This document shows positions 8,647 through 16,565 of a stretch of DNA of 64,000 nt, piece by piece. How positions within the stretch are numbered: the stretch's first letter is position 1; each line of letters begins with the position of its first letter. Below the pieces are notes generated by a model. It searched no databases. It was not told the DNA's origin and saw only the letters and a program-made list of their open reading frames with translations. Made by a program: the position numbers and the translations under genes. Origin of the DNA: JAJECS01 sp965219705 (GTDB taxonomy: Bacteria; Chloroflexota; UBA11872); contig OZ244789.1 of assembly GCA_965219705.1 (NCBI GenBank), forward strand, positions 186,001 through 250,000, given 5' to 3'.

Positions 8647-9996
8647 TCATGACTCCCGCTGGCGATAGAGCTTCTCGACCTTGAGCACTTTCCCGTAAAC
8701 CCCGACGACTCGCACCTCCTCGCCTTCCCGGATCGAGGCCCCGGGATCGGCTGACGCCGACCACTCCCTGTCCAACACCTTGACCCGGCCTGCCGGGTCG
8801 AGATCGGACACCGCGACGCCCGCCGCTCCTTCCAGCTGCATCTCCTCCGCGGTTTGAAATCCGGTTGAGACCCCTCCGCCATGGATAGCCAGGCGCATGA
8901 ACAGCACCCATGCCGCGGTCATGAGTCCGGACGTCACCGCAATCACGATCGGGCTCACCATGATGTTCAGCTCCGGGAGATCCGATGGGCTAAAAAAGTT
9001 GCCGAACAGGAAAACCGACCCCAGGACGAAAGAGACAATCCCGCCGGCGCCGAAAAGGCTGAACCCCGGCGCCGTCGTCTCCGCAAAGAACAGCCCCATC
9101 GCAAGGGCGAGAAGCACCAGGCCCACCCAGTTGCCCGGCAGATTGAAGAATCCGACGAAGGCCAGGATGAGCGCGATAACTCCGATGACCCCTGGACCGA
9201 CCATCCCGGGAACGGACCACTCCGCCCAGAGAGCGACACCCCCAATCAGGAACAGCACGAGCGCCAGGTTGGGATTCGCAAGGATCCCCAGCAGGTGTTC
9301 CAGCAGCGTGCGGCCAAGGTGGTCCACTCGTGCCCTGGCGGACTCGACCACCACGGGACCGGCCGCGGTCTCCGCCGTCCGGCTGTGGAGCTGCTCGAGC
9401 ATTGCCTCCATATCGGGAGCGATGAGGTCGATGATCCCGACGTCAAGGGCCTCCTGCTCCGAGTAGGCCTTGGCTTTCGACACGGTTTCCTCCAGGGCAT
9501 CGCCGTTGCGGCCCCGGATCTCGGCGATGCTGCGGATGAAGGCACGAGTGTCCTCGTCGATCTTGCGTGCGAGTGTTTCAGGCAGGTCGATGCCGCCCGG
9601 GCCGACCACCGAGGCCGCGCCGATGTTGGTTCCCGGCGCCATGACGGCGAAGTTGGCCGCGGCTGCCACAAACGTTCCCGCCGAGGCCGCCCTGGCGCCG
9701 GCGGGCGAGACGTACACCGCGACGGGAACGTGCGCTTCCAGGAGCCGCTCGACGATTTCGCGGGTGGAGTCGACGAGTCCGCCCGGCGTGTCCAAGCGAA
9801 TGACGACCAGCGACGCGCCGTCCTCGCGAGCTTTGTCGAGTCCCCGCGCAATGTGGGCGGCGGATAGCGGCTCGATGGCGCCGTCGACCTCGATGACGAG
9901 CACGGTCGGTTCATCTGCCCGTGCCGGGTCGGTGGCCTGCCACGCCAGAAGCGCGACGGCTGCAACGACCGCCGCGACCGCAATCAGGCGACGCAT
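8647..9996 (-). CDS. NfeD long form: ClpP-class membrane serine protease
   Basis: Flotillin partner of the long NfeD1b type, 449 residues. A signal or anchor helix (residues 1-20, AVVAAVALLAW) precedes an extracytoplasmic ClpP-like protease domain. It has the DTPGGLV loop and the nucleophile in ARAASAGTFVA. A downstream Lys in LARKIDEDTRAF occupies the place of the Lys of the Ser-Lys dyad in Pyrococcus PH1510. Several transmembrane helices follow (about 245-375), then a soluble OB-fold NfeD domain ending EEVRVVGVYGKVLKVEKL. It probably cleaves membrane or stomatin-like proteins; the flotillin gene immediately downstream is the likely functional partner. Confidence 0.93.
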   Translation of the reverse strand: MRRLIAVAAVVAAVALLAWQATDPARADEPTVLVIEVDGAIEPLSAAHIARGLDKAREDGASLVVIRLDTPGGLVDSTREIVERLLEAHVPVAVYVSPAGARAASAGTFVAAAANFAVMAPGTNIGAASVVGPGGIDLPETLARKIDEDTRAFIRSIAEIRGRNGDALEETVSKAKAYSEQEALDVGIIDLIAPDMEAMLEQLHSRTAETAAGPVVVESARARVDHLGRTLLEHLLGILANPNLALVLFLIGGVALWAEWSVPGMVGPGVIGVIALILAFVGFFNLPGNWVGLVLLALAMGLFFAETTAPGFSLFGAGGIVSFVLGSVFLFGNFFSPSDLPELNIMVSPIVIAVTSGLMTAAWVLFMRLAIHGGGVSTGFQTAEEMQLEGAAGVAVSDLDPAGRVKVLDREWSASADPGASIREGEEVRVVGVYGKVLKVEKLYRQRES

Positions 9997-10150
9997 GACC
10001 GCCCTCCAAGCGGGAGGACCCAGGCGTCTTGTCGCCCGGAAATCCCAGCGTCCATCTTAGTGGAGCCACAGGCGCTTCGGGTCACAACTGGGTAGTGGGT
10101 TACTTTGCCTAACCCCAGATCGTTTCCCTTGCCTCATCTCTCGTCCGATC

Positions 10151-10187
10151 CCCTCTCCCCACCGAGGGAGAGGGTTAGGGTGAGGGG
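10151..10187. repeat. CCCTCTCCC...GGGAGAGGG palindromic repeat
   Basis: CCCTCTCCC and GGGAGAGGG (10151-10174) pair around a short loop, followed by GTTAGGGTGAGGGG. The same sequence recurs in opposite orientation at 49475-49511. The surrounding gap 9997-10430 has no gene and is the divergent upstream region of nfeD and the hydroxyacid dehydrogenase. Confidence 0.8.
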
Positions 10188-10430
10188 GTTCCCCATCGAC
10201 CGCGTGCCGTCTGGACCAAAATGACCCACTACCCACCACTGCTCCATTGGCTCGCCTCGGGCGAACCGGCATCCTCGGCGGGATGGACTGCTTCGCATCC
10301 GGGTTATCGGGAGGATGCCCCCGGGTCAGTCTCTGGGTATGGGCCTGGCCGGTGACCCGCGCTCGCGTTGACACTCGGAAAGCCCCCTCTCTACAGTCGC
10401 CGTGCTTGCGAACCGCGCGCGTGCCACGCC

Positions 10431-11435
10431 ATGTCTGACGGGACCGGCCGACATCGGATTCTGATCACGGACATCGCCTGGCCGAGCACGGCGCCGGAGC
10501 GCGAGGTGCTGGCGGAGCTTGACGCCGAGGTCGTGGAGTCGGACAGCCCCGACGAGGAGCGCCTGGTCGAGTTGGCGCAGGACGTGACCGGCATCCTGAC
10601 CTGCTTCGCGAAGGTCACCGAGCCGGTGATCGCGGCTTCGCCCCGCCTGCGGGTGGTCGGGCGCACCGGCGTGGGCACCGACAACATCGACGTGGACGCC
10701 TGCACCCGGCTCGGCATTCCCGTGACCTACGTGCCCGACTACGCCATCGAGGAGGTCGCCGACCACGCGATGGCGCTGCTGATGGCCTTCGCCCGCAAGA
10801 TCGTGGCGCTCGACCGGCTCACCAAGGCCGGCCGCTGGGAGACCAAGCCCGCGCGTCCCATCCACCGGCTGCGCGGGCGCACGCTGGGGATCCTGGGCTA
10901 TGGCCGCATCGGTCACGCGCTGGCGCTGCGCGCGATTCCGCACGGGTTCAAGATTCTGGTGTTCGATCCGTACATCACGGCCGACCGCGTGGCCGACATC
11001 GGGGCCGAGCTGGTGAGCAAGGAGCGGCTGCTGGCCGAGTCGGACGCGATCTCGGTGCACGCCCCGCTCACGCCGGAGACGCACCACGTCATCGGCGAAG
11101 CCGAGCTGCGCGCGATGAAGCCGGAGGCCTGCCTGATCAATACGGCGCGCGGGCCGCTGGTCGACGAATACGCGCTGGCGCGGGCGCTGTCCGAAGGCTG
11201 GATCGCGGGCGCCGGCATCGACGTGCTGGAGGCCGAGCCGCCGCCGGAGGGTCACCCGCTGCTCGCCGAGCCGAACGCCATAGTGACGCCGCACGCAGCC
11301 TTCATGTCCGAGGAATCGGTGCTCGAGCTCGAACGCCGCGCCGCGCAGGCCGTTGTCCGCGTCCTCCAGGGCCGCATGCCGGAGTTCATCTGGAACCGCG
11401 AGGTGCTGGAGCAAGTGAGCCTGGCGGAGGCTTAG
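10431..11435 (+). CDS. D-2-hydroxyacid dehydrogenase (CtBP/SerA-like)
   Basis: NAD-dependent D-isomer-specific 2-hydroxyacid dehydrogenase, 334 residues. The nucleotide-binding loop is LGILGYGRIGHALA (GxGxxG). The catalytic Arg lies in NTARGPLVDE, the Glu in the GAGIDVLEAEPP block and the His in TPHAAF. The SPRLRVVGRTGVGTDNID stretch is typical of the C-terminal-binding-protein and phosphoglycerate dehydrogenase branch. It lacks the C-terminal ACT or ASB domain of full-length SerA, so a general hydroxyacid dehydrogenase is safer than serine biosynthesis. It is a single gene with no operon partner. Confidence 0.9.
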   Translation: MSDGTGRHRILITDIAWPSTAPEREVLAELDAEVVESDSPDEERLVELAQDVTGILTCFAKVTEPVIAASPRLRVVGRTGVGTDNIDVDACTRLGIPVTYVPDYAIEEVADHAMALLMAFARKIVALDRLTKAGRWETKPARPIHRLRGRTLGILGYGRIGHALALRAIPHGFKILVFDPYITADRVADIGAELVSKERLLAESDAISVHAPLTPETHHVIGEAELRAMKPEACLINTARGPLVDEYALARALSEGWIAGAGIDVLEAEPPPEGHPLLAEPNAIVTPHAAFMSEESVLELERRAAQAVVRVLQGRMPEFIWNREVLEQVSLAEA

Positions 11436-11594
11436 CCGGCAACGTCAGGACGGCGGCGGGATAAACCGCAGCGGCATCGGGGCGCAGCGCCAGCCGCTCG
11501 GTCAGTGGCTCGTTGACAACATGCCGCGCGGAATTGAACTCGGCGCGCCCGTCCGCCGTTCAATCCGCAAGATCCCGTTCCGCGACCGCGACGC

Positions 11595-11819
11595 GTGAGC
11601 GGCTATCGCCTAGATACCAACGTGACCGCGGAGACTCTCCGCGGCGCTCCGTGTCCACACGTCGATGCGTTTCTGGCCCGGCACGCCGGGCTGACGCTGG
11701 ATCTGGGCGATGCGCTGATCGCCGGCACGGCCAAAGCTCATGACCTGGCCATTACCACCCGTAACACCGCGGACTTCGAGCACCTTGACGTTGCGGTCGC
11801 CAATCCTTGGGAATCCCCG
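11595..11819 (+). pseudogene. VapC-type PIN toxin remnant with internal deletion
   Basis: The frame begins YRLDTNV, the first acidic motif of PIN-domain RNases, and soon jumps to LDLGDALIAGTAKAHDLAI and TTRNTADFEHLDVAVANPW, the normal C-terminal third. Asp7, Asp39 and Asp60 are kept, but the roughly 55-65 residues that should carry the second acidic motif are missing. The frame has also lost its normal stop and stays open to 11936. The GTG start overlaps a TGA (GTGA) that ends an upstream frame whose last codons read IRKIPFRDRDA, possibly the tail of the cognate antitoxin. Probably inactive. Confidence 0.65.
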
Positions 11820-11874
11820 CAACCACTCCCACGGCTCGCGCGTCGGCCGCGTCGCATCCGTCGGTGGTCTACGG

Positions 11875-12213
11875 CTAGGCGCAGCCGGCCGCTATGGCGA
11901 GGGCGCGGCAGACCTGGCGCATCTTGGCCGGGCTGATGGACCCAACGTAGCGGTGCAGCAGGCGCTGCTCGACGGTTTGCACGTGGTCGAGGTTGATGGC
12001 GGAGTCGTGCCGCAGGCCTTCGTCCGCGCCGACGACCACCTCGCTCGGCAGTCCGCGGATGGTGGACGTGATCGGCGCCACCATCGCCGTGTGCAGCAGC
12101 GGCAGCACCTCCTGGCGCGTCAGGACCACGACCGGACGCCGCTTGTCGGGCCGCTTGAAGCCGAAGTGCCAGATCTCGCCGCGGCGCGGCCCGGCGTCTA
12201 CTCCTCGGGCCAT
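11875..12213 (-). CDS. MazF/PemK-type endoribonuclease toxin
   Basis: Toxin component of a type II toxin-antitoxin pair; MazF proteins cleave mRNA at short specific sequences. About 112 residues, normal length. The family pattern is clear: RRGEIWHFGF at the N-terminus, RRPVVVLTRQE carrying the conserved Arg, then MVAPITSTIRGLP with the Thr, and later SAINLDHVQTV. The start at 12213 follows the family length. It overlaps the 3' end of the antitoxin gene by 16 nt on the same strand, giving coupled translation. It lies next to a broken VapC and two transposases, a typical mobile neighbourhood. Confidence 0.9.
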   Translation of the reverse strand: MARGVDAGPRRGEIWHFGFKRPDKRRPVVVLTRQEVLPLLHTAMVAPITSTIRGLPSEVVVGADEGLRHDSAINLDHVQTVEQRLLHRYVGSISPAKMRQVCRALAIAAGCA

Positions 12214-12431
12214 ACGCCTTCCTCGGCCCACCCCTCGAGCTCGGCGTCAAGCCCAGCGGCGGGGCGATAGCCCGCGCTATAACGGCGCGCGATGTCCTCG
12301 GCGTCCTTGCGGGCCAGATAGGCGGCCGCCGCCTCGCGCAGCACCGCCGAGCGGCCCCGCTCCCGCACCGCCGGATGCGCGTCCAGGCGCTCAAGCAGCG
12401 CCTCGTCAAAGGTGATCTGTATGGGCTTCAT
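12198..12431 (-). CDS. Ribbon-helix-helix antitoxin partnering MazF
   Basis: Antitoxin of about 77 residues. It begins MKPIQITFDEALLERLDA, a beta strand and helix typical of MetJ/Arc ribbon-helix-helix proteins, then GRSAVLREAAAAYLARKD, the second helix. An acidic C-terminal tail (ELEGWAEEGVWPEE) would wrap around and neutralise the toxin. The ATG at 12431 is chosen because the RHH fold starts there; the upstream frame would run through the AT-rich promoter. The encoded repressor presumably binds the palindrome just upstream for autoregulation, as in other MazEF pairs. Confidence 0.85.
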   Translation of the reverse strand: MKPIQITFDEALLERLDAHPAVRERGRSAVLREAAAAYLARKDAEDIARRYSAGYRPAAGLDAELEGWAEEGVWPEE

Positions 12432-12475
12432 GAGTATTGATATACCATATATCATATACACATCACCGTCCAGTA
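12432..12475 (-). promoter_or_regulatory. AT-rich promoter/operator of the toxin-antitoxin pair
   Basis: A sharply AT-rich patch in otherwise GC-rich DNA. It contains the inverted repeat GATATA-CCA-TATATC at 12439-12453 and, reading towards the antitoxin, TATGAT (a good -10). It is well placed as both promoter and self-repression operator for the ribbon-helix-helix antitoxin. Confidence 0.6.
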
Positions 12476-12525
12476 ACTGCGCATCCGCACTTGCCGCCCC
12501 CGCAGTCATTTGTATGTTGCGGCAG

Positions 12526-12680
12526 CCTCACCACGTGGCCGGGTGGTGAGGTGGGCGCGAGGGGCGCGTCGACTGTCATTGGGCGAGCCCGGGTGACCGG
12601 GCGGCGCCGTTTCGGAGTAGGACACCCCTCGCGCCGCGGCGTCGCTCCGAACAGATACACGGGCTTCGAGGCCCGCATTC
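12526..12680 (+). ncRNA. Candidate IS110 bridge RNA
   Basis: The region upstream of the transposase can fold into several stems. CCTCACCAC/GTGGTGAGG is a 9-bp hairpin at 12526-12551. GGCGCGAGGGG (12554-12564) pairs perfectly with CCCCTCGCGCC (12625-12635), and the enclosed segment contains the hairpin GCCCGG-GTGA-CCGGGC at 12587-12602. GGGC/GCCC near 12660-12675 adds a small stem. IS110 transposases such as IS621 use a bridge RNA from this position, with internal loops that specify target and donor DNA. Position and multi-stem layout match; guide loops could not be assigned without the element ends. Confidence 0.5.
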
Positions 12681-12725
12681 GCAAGTGTGGAGGACCCCAT
12701 CAGCATACGCGCCAGGGAGGCGACC

Positions 12726-13667
12726 ATGGATCGAGTGGCCGGGATCGATGTGGGCAAGGCGAGCCTGGACGTGTCGCTGGCGGGAGGGCCCGTGCGGCAG
12801 TTTGCCAACACGGCGGAGGGGCGGCGCCCGTTGCTCCAGTGGCTGGGCCAGCAGGACGTCACGGTGGCGGTGTGCGAGCCCACGGGTGGGTACGAACGCC
12901 CGCTGGTCGGCGACTTGCAGGCGGTGGGATTGCCGGTGGTGGTGGCGCACCCCACGCGGGTGCGGGCCTTTGCGCGGGTCTGCGGCACCGAGGCGAAGAC
13001 GGACCTGCTGGACGCGCACGTGCTGGCGCGCTATGGCGCGGCGGTGCCCACGGTCGCGACGCCGCCGCCAGACCCGGCGCGGACCGCCCTGCGCGACCTC
13101 GTGAGTCGCCGCCGCCAACTGGTGGAGACCCGCGTGCAGGAGAAGAATCGCCGGGACAAAGGGCTGACGCGGGCGGTGGCCCAGTCGACCCGCCGGCATA
13201 TCGCCTGGCTGGACCGGGAGATCGCCCGGCTGGAGGCGCAGATCCAGCAGGCGGTGGCCGACAGCCCGGAGTTGGCGCGCCGGACGCAGCTCTATCGCAG
13301 CGTGCGCGGGGTGGGCGAAGTGACGGCGGCCACCCTCACGGCCTATCTGCCCGAGCTGGGGCACATCTCCAGCCCGGCGCTGACGGCGCTGGTGGGGCTG
13401 GCGCCCTGGGCGCGCGACAGCGGGCGGCAGCGGGGTTATCGCGCCATGCGGGGTGGGCGCGGGACGGTGCGGCGCGCGTTGTACCTGGCGGCCTTGGCGG
13501 CCGTGCGCCACGCGGGGGAGCTGCAGCGGTTCTATCAGGGCCTGCGGCAGCGCGGCAAGCCGGGCAAAGTGGCCCTGGTCGCCGTGATGCGCAAGCTCCT
13601 GCTGCACCTCAACGCGGTGGCCCGCCGGGGCACCCCGTGGATCGAGGAGCCCGCGCCCGCAGCCTAA
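12726..13667 (+). CDS. IS110-family transposase (DEDD recombinase)
   Basis: RNA-guided serine/DEDD recombinase of the IS110 family, about 313 residues. The N-terminal RuvC-like DEDD domain shows GIDVGKASLDVS, AVCEPTGGYE and KTDLLDAHVLARY, supplying the acidic residues. A coiled linker covers about 130-190. The C-terminal Transposase_20 domain contains SVRGVGEVTAATL, LVGLAPWARDSG and GYRAMRGGRGTVRRALY, typical of the family. The start at 12726 has GGAGG 6 nt upstream. The protein appears full length and intact, so the element may be active. Confidence 0.93.
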   Translation: MDRVAGIDVGKASLDVSLAGGPVRQFANTAEGRRPLLQWLGQQDVTVAVCEPTGGYERPLVGDLQAVGLPVVVAHPTRVRAFARVCGTEAKTDLLDAHVLARYGAAVPTVATPPPDPARTALRDLVSRRRQLVETRVQEKNRRDKGLTRAVAQSTRRHIAWLDREIARLEAQIQQAVADSPELARRTQLYRSVRGVGEVTAATLTAYLPELGHISSPALTALVGLAPWARDSGRQRGYRAMRGGRGTVRRALYLAALAAVRHAGELQRFYQGLRQRGKPGKVALVAVMRKLLLHLNAVARRGTPWIEEPAPAA

Positions 13668-13717
13668 AAGCCCTTGACGGCCAACACAGATACTCCGAAC
13701 GCAAGTGAGGAATCTAG

Positions 13718-14897
13718 GAAACCTCTGAACAACTGGGGCACCTGAGCGCCAGGGCGTTCGGGCGGTGCCGGGATCGTCGCCTGGGCCGACGCGCGGGCTC
13801 GATCCGCCCGTCATGGGGTGCGGGGGGCGCCATCGTCCCCGCGCAGGGCGCAAAGCTCCCGCTCACGCGGGCGCGCCACGCGCCGCCAGCAACAGATTGG
13901 CGAACCCGAACAGCAGGCACAGCCGGGTGCGGTTCTTGGCCAATCCCCGATACCGCGCCTGGGTGTAGCCGAAGTGGCGCTTCACATACAGGAACGGATG
14001 CTCCACTTTCGCCCGGATGGAGGCCTTGCGCTGCTCCGCCTCGGCGGCGGCGCTGCCGGGTGCCAAGCGTCGCCGCTGCCCCGGCCGCAGGGCCACCTGC
14101 CAATCGACCGGTCGGCCCTGATGCTCGGGGCGCCGGGCCACCCCCGCGTAGCCCGCATCGCCCCACACGCGCGTCTCGGCGCCGTGCAGGAGCTGCGGCA
14201 CTTGCGTGATATCCGCCACGTTGGCCGCCGTCGTCGCCACGCTATGCACCAGCCCGGTGGCGGCGTCCACCCCGATGTGCGCCTTCATGCCGAAGTACCA
14301 CTGGTTCCCCTTCTTCACCTGATGCATCTCGGGGTCTCGGGCCTGCGCGCGGTTCTTCGTCGACGCCGGCGCGTCGAGGATGGTCGCGTCCACGATCGTC
14401 CCTTCGCGCAGCCGCAGCCCCTGCGTCGCCAGGTGCTGGGTGATCTCCGCCAGCAATCCCTCGCCCAGGTGGTGTCGTTCCAGCAGGTGCCGGAAATGGA
14501 GGATCGTCGTCTCATCGGGCCGCGGGTCCCGCGCGGTCAGCCCCACGAACCGCTGCACCGCCACGCTGTCGTACAACGCGTCTTCCATCGCCGGGTCGCT
14601 GAGGTTGTAGAACAACTGCACGCAGTGAATTCGCAGCAGCAGCGCCAGCGGATAGGGCGGCCGGCCGCGCTCGCCGGTGGGGTAGACCGGGCGGATGCGC
14701 GCTTCGAGCCGCGCCCACGGCAGCAGCGCGTCCATGCGCTGCAGAAAGCGCTCCCGCCGTGTCTGGCGCGGCTGGCCGTCATACTCCACGTCGGCAAATG
14801 AGCGTTGCGGGTGCATCGGGGCCCTCCCCAGCTGTCCGTTGCTCCTGAGCATAGGCCTTGCCGACAGGCCGCGACCTGGGACTAAATCAGAGCTTTC
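13718..14897 (-). mobile_element. Complete IS5-family insertion sequence with CTAG target duplication
   Basis: About 1,180 bp. The two ends are inverted repeats, GAAACCTCTGA (13718-13728) and the complement of TCAGAGCTTTC (14887-14897), with one mismatch. Both sides are flanked by CTAG (13714-13717 and 14898-14901), the 4-bp duplication expected for IS5-type elements. Removing the element rejoins GTGAGGAAT-CTAG-AGCG, which matches a dispersed repeat found intact at 56039-56065 and 56267-56293. Confidence 0.85.
13863..14816 (-). CDS. IS5-family DDE transposase
   Basis: DDE transposase of about 317 residues. The N-terminal DUF772-type region includes GRPPYPLALLLRIHCVQ and DPAMEDALYDSVAVQRFVG (two adjoining motifs, DPAMEDALYDS and VAVQRFVGL). 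The catalytic triad is Asp in GTIVDATILDAP, Asp in VWGDAGYAG and Glu in KVEHPFLYVKRHFG. YRGLAKNRTRL closes the domain as in the IS5 subgroup. The start at 14816 has GGAGGG upstream. The protein is intact and single-frame, filling most of the insertion sequence. Confidence 0.93.
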   Translation of the reverse strand: MHPQRSFADVEYDGQPRQTRRERFLQRMDALLPWARLEARIRPVYPTGERGRPPYPLALLLRIHCVQLFYNLSDPAMEDALYDSVAVQRFVGLTARDPRPDETTILHFRHLLERHHLGEGLLAEITQHLATQGLRLREGTIVDATILDAPASTKNRAQARDPEMHQVKKGNQWYFGMKAHIGVDAATGLVHSVATTAANVADITQVPQLLHGAETRVWGDAGYAGVARRPEHQGRPVDWQVALRPGQRRRLAPGSAAAEAEQRKASIRAKVEHPFLYVKRHFGYTQARYRGLAKNRTRLCLLFGFANLLLAARGAPA

Positions 14898-14915
14898 CTA
14901 GAGCGGCCGCGGCAC

Positions 14916-15300
14916 GTTCCCTGCCCCTTAGATTCCTCGCGTGGCTTGGAATGACGAGATGGGCGATCCGAGCGTGCGGTGGGCGCTCCCAGGCTGCGCG
15001 CAGCCTGGGCCACCGGGCGAGGTTTTATTTTGGCGTCGAAGCAAACGCCCGAACACGTATAAAAACTCCCGACCCCAAGGTCTGGAACTCCGTAGGGCGC
15101 ATCCACTGTGCGCGGCTCCATTGCCCGTCATTCCGGCCTTGAGCCGGAATCCAGGCCCGGGCCGCGTGCCTCTTCCCTGCCCCTTAGATTCCTCGTGTTG
15201 CTCGGAATGGCGAGTGTGCGATCCGAGCGTGCCTGAGATTCCCGGGCTGCGCGCAGCCCGGGCCACCGGACTGGATTCCTGCTTCCGCAGGAATGACGGA
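14916..15300. repeat. Composite of four short palindromic repeat families
   Basis: No gene in 14902-15307. Two near-identical stretches beginning TTCCCTGCCCCTTAGATTCC occur at about 14916-14990 and 15171-15235. Hairpin repeats with the GGCCACCGG tail lie at 14988-15016 (CCAGG/CCTGG stem) and 15241-15269 (CCGGG/CCCGG stem). TTCCGGC-CTTGA-GCCGGAA is at 15130-15150 and ATTCCTGCTTCCGCAGGAAT at 15275-15294. A short AT-rich island at 15024-15065 separates them. The last palindrome abuts the 3' end of the glycosyltransferase gene and may end its transcript. Confidence 0.8.
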
Positions 15301-15307
15301 GCGGAAG

Positions 15308-16525
15308 TCAGACGCCGGCCTGGGCCTCGATGGCAGCTTGATAGACGGCGACGGTTGCCGACGCGGATCGCTCCCAGGTGAAGACGGACGCGGCGCGCTT
15401 TCGGGCGTTGGCGCCCCACGCCGCAAGCCGGTCGCGGTCCAGCAGGGCTTCGCTGACGCCCCAGGCGATATCGTCCGGGTCGCCGCCGTTCACGTGCAGG
15501 CCGGTCTGCTCGGGGCCACCCGCGACGACCTGCTCGCGGAAGCCAACCACGCCCTGCGCGCCGACAACCGCCGGCTTGCCGCAGGCCATGGCCTCCGCGG
15601 CCACGAGTCCGAACGGCTCATAGGTTGACGGCAGCACGACGACGTCGCTGGCGGCGTAGTGCGCGATGCGCTCCTGCTCGTCGATGAACTCCGTGCGCAT
15701 GACCACGCGGTCCGCGCCCTCGGACCGCGCGAAGGTCTCGCGCAGTTCCTGCTCGAGCTCGCCGGCCCCAAGCACCACGAGCCACGCCCCGGCGCGCTGC
15801 GTGGCCACCGCCCCCCACGCCGACGCAAGTTGCCGCACGCCTTTCACGTCCGTGAGCCGGCCGATGAAGAGCGCCACCGGCGCCGCCGCCGGGATGTTGT
15901 AGCGGTCGCGCAGCTCCGGGCCGCCAGGCGCTTGCGGGTGGTAGCGGCGATGGTCCACACCGTTCCAGACGGCATGGACCCGGTCGGCCGGCCAACCGTG
16001 CGCGACCAGGTCCTCGCGCATTGCCTCACTGACGGTGACCACGGCCGCCGCCGTATGTCCCAGGGTGTGCTCCCACGACTGGACGATGGGCGACGACGCC
16101 ACGGGCTGGCGTCCGCGCTCGGTGCTGTGCACGTGAAATACCAACGGCACGTCGAGCAGCGGCGCCAGCACCAGCCCGGCCGGCGCCGCAAGCCAGTCAT
16201 GAATCGCCACCACGTCAAAGGGCTCCCGGCGATGGCATTCGCGCACCCGGTCGGCCCACAGGACGTTCGTCGCCGCGAGCTCTCCCAGCAGAGGACCCCA
16301 GGCTTGCGCTTCCCCGCTCATGAGCGAGGGATACAGCGGGGTGAGATCGAGCGGCCGGACCCAATGCGTGCCGTCCGCCGGATCAGGGTCCGTCGCGCGC
16401 AGGGCGGCGAAGACTTCCACCTCATGACCGGCGCCCCGCAAGGCCGCCACCATGCCGCCGGCATAGGTCCCCAGGCCGCCGACGACGTGGGGCGGATATT
16501 CCCAGGCGACGATCGCGATGCGCAT
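15308..16525 (-). CDS. GT-B glycosyltransferase (glycogen/starch synthase-like, GT4/GT5)
   Basis: Retaining GT-B glycosyltransferase, 405 residues. The N-terminus reads VAWEYPPHVVGGLGTYAGGM; the GGLG loop is the donor-phosphate contact typical of glycogen synthase-like enzymes. The C-terminal Rossmann domain begins ALFIGRLTDVKGV and carries the nucleotide-sugar motif STYEPFGLVAAEAMACG (the E-x7-E signature). AGGAG lies 10 nt before the ATG. It is the last gene of a three-gene minus-strand cluster with a GH57 enzyme and another GT, so it probably builds or branches an alpha-glucan or a related cytoplasmic sugar polymer. The exact donor is unknown. Confidence 0.9.
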   Translation of the reverse strand: MRIAIVAWEYPPHVVGGLGTYAGGMVAALRGAGHEVEVFAALRATDPDPADGTHWVRPLDLTPLYPSLMSGEAQAWGPLLGELAATNVLWADRVRECHRREPFDVVAIHDWLAAPAGLVLAPLLDVPLVFHVHSTERGRQPVASSPIVQSWEHTLGHTAAAVVTVSEAMREDLVAHGWPADRVHAVWNGVDHRRYHPQAPGGPELRDRYNIPAAAPVALFIGRLTDVKGVRQLASAWGAVATQRAGAWLVVLGAGELEQELRETFARSEGADRVVMRTEFIDEQERIAHYAASDVVVLPSTYEPFGLVAAEAMACGKPAVVGAQGVVGFREQVVAGGPEQTGLHVNGGDPDDIAWGVSEALLDRDRLAAWGANARKRAASVFTWERSASATVAVYQAAIEAQAGV

Positions 16526-16565
16526 CGGGCGCTACGCGCTCCTGCGACCGACCCAGGCGCGCCGC

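Larger units (their letters stand above)
12520..13690 (+). mobile_element. IS110-family insertion sequence (ends approximate)
   Basis: One DEDD transposase with a structured non-coding 5' region of about 200 nt and a very short 3' flank. IS110 elements usually lack terminal inverted repeats, so the ends cannot be fixed from one copy. The right end must precede the dispersed repeat that resumes at about 13695; the left end lies after the antitoxin promoter (after about 12475). Confidence 0.65.

Noticed and set aside
14882..15121. Minus-strand frame over the intergenic repeats between the IS5 element and the glycosyltransferase
   Set aside because: It runs through dispersed repeat copies and has no family resemblance.
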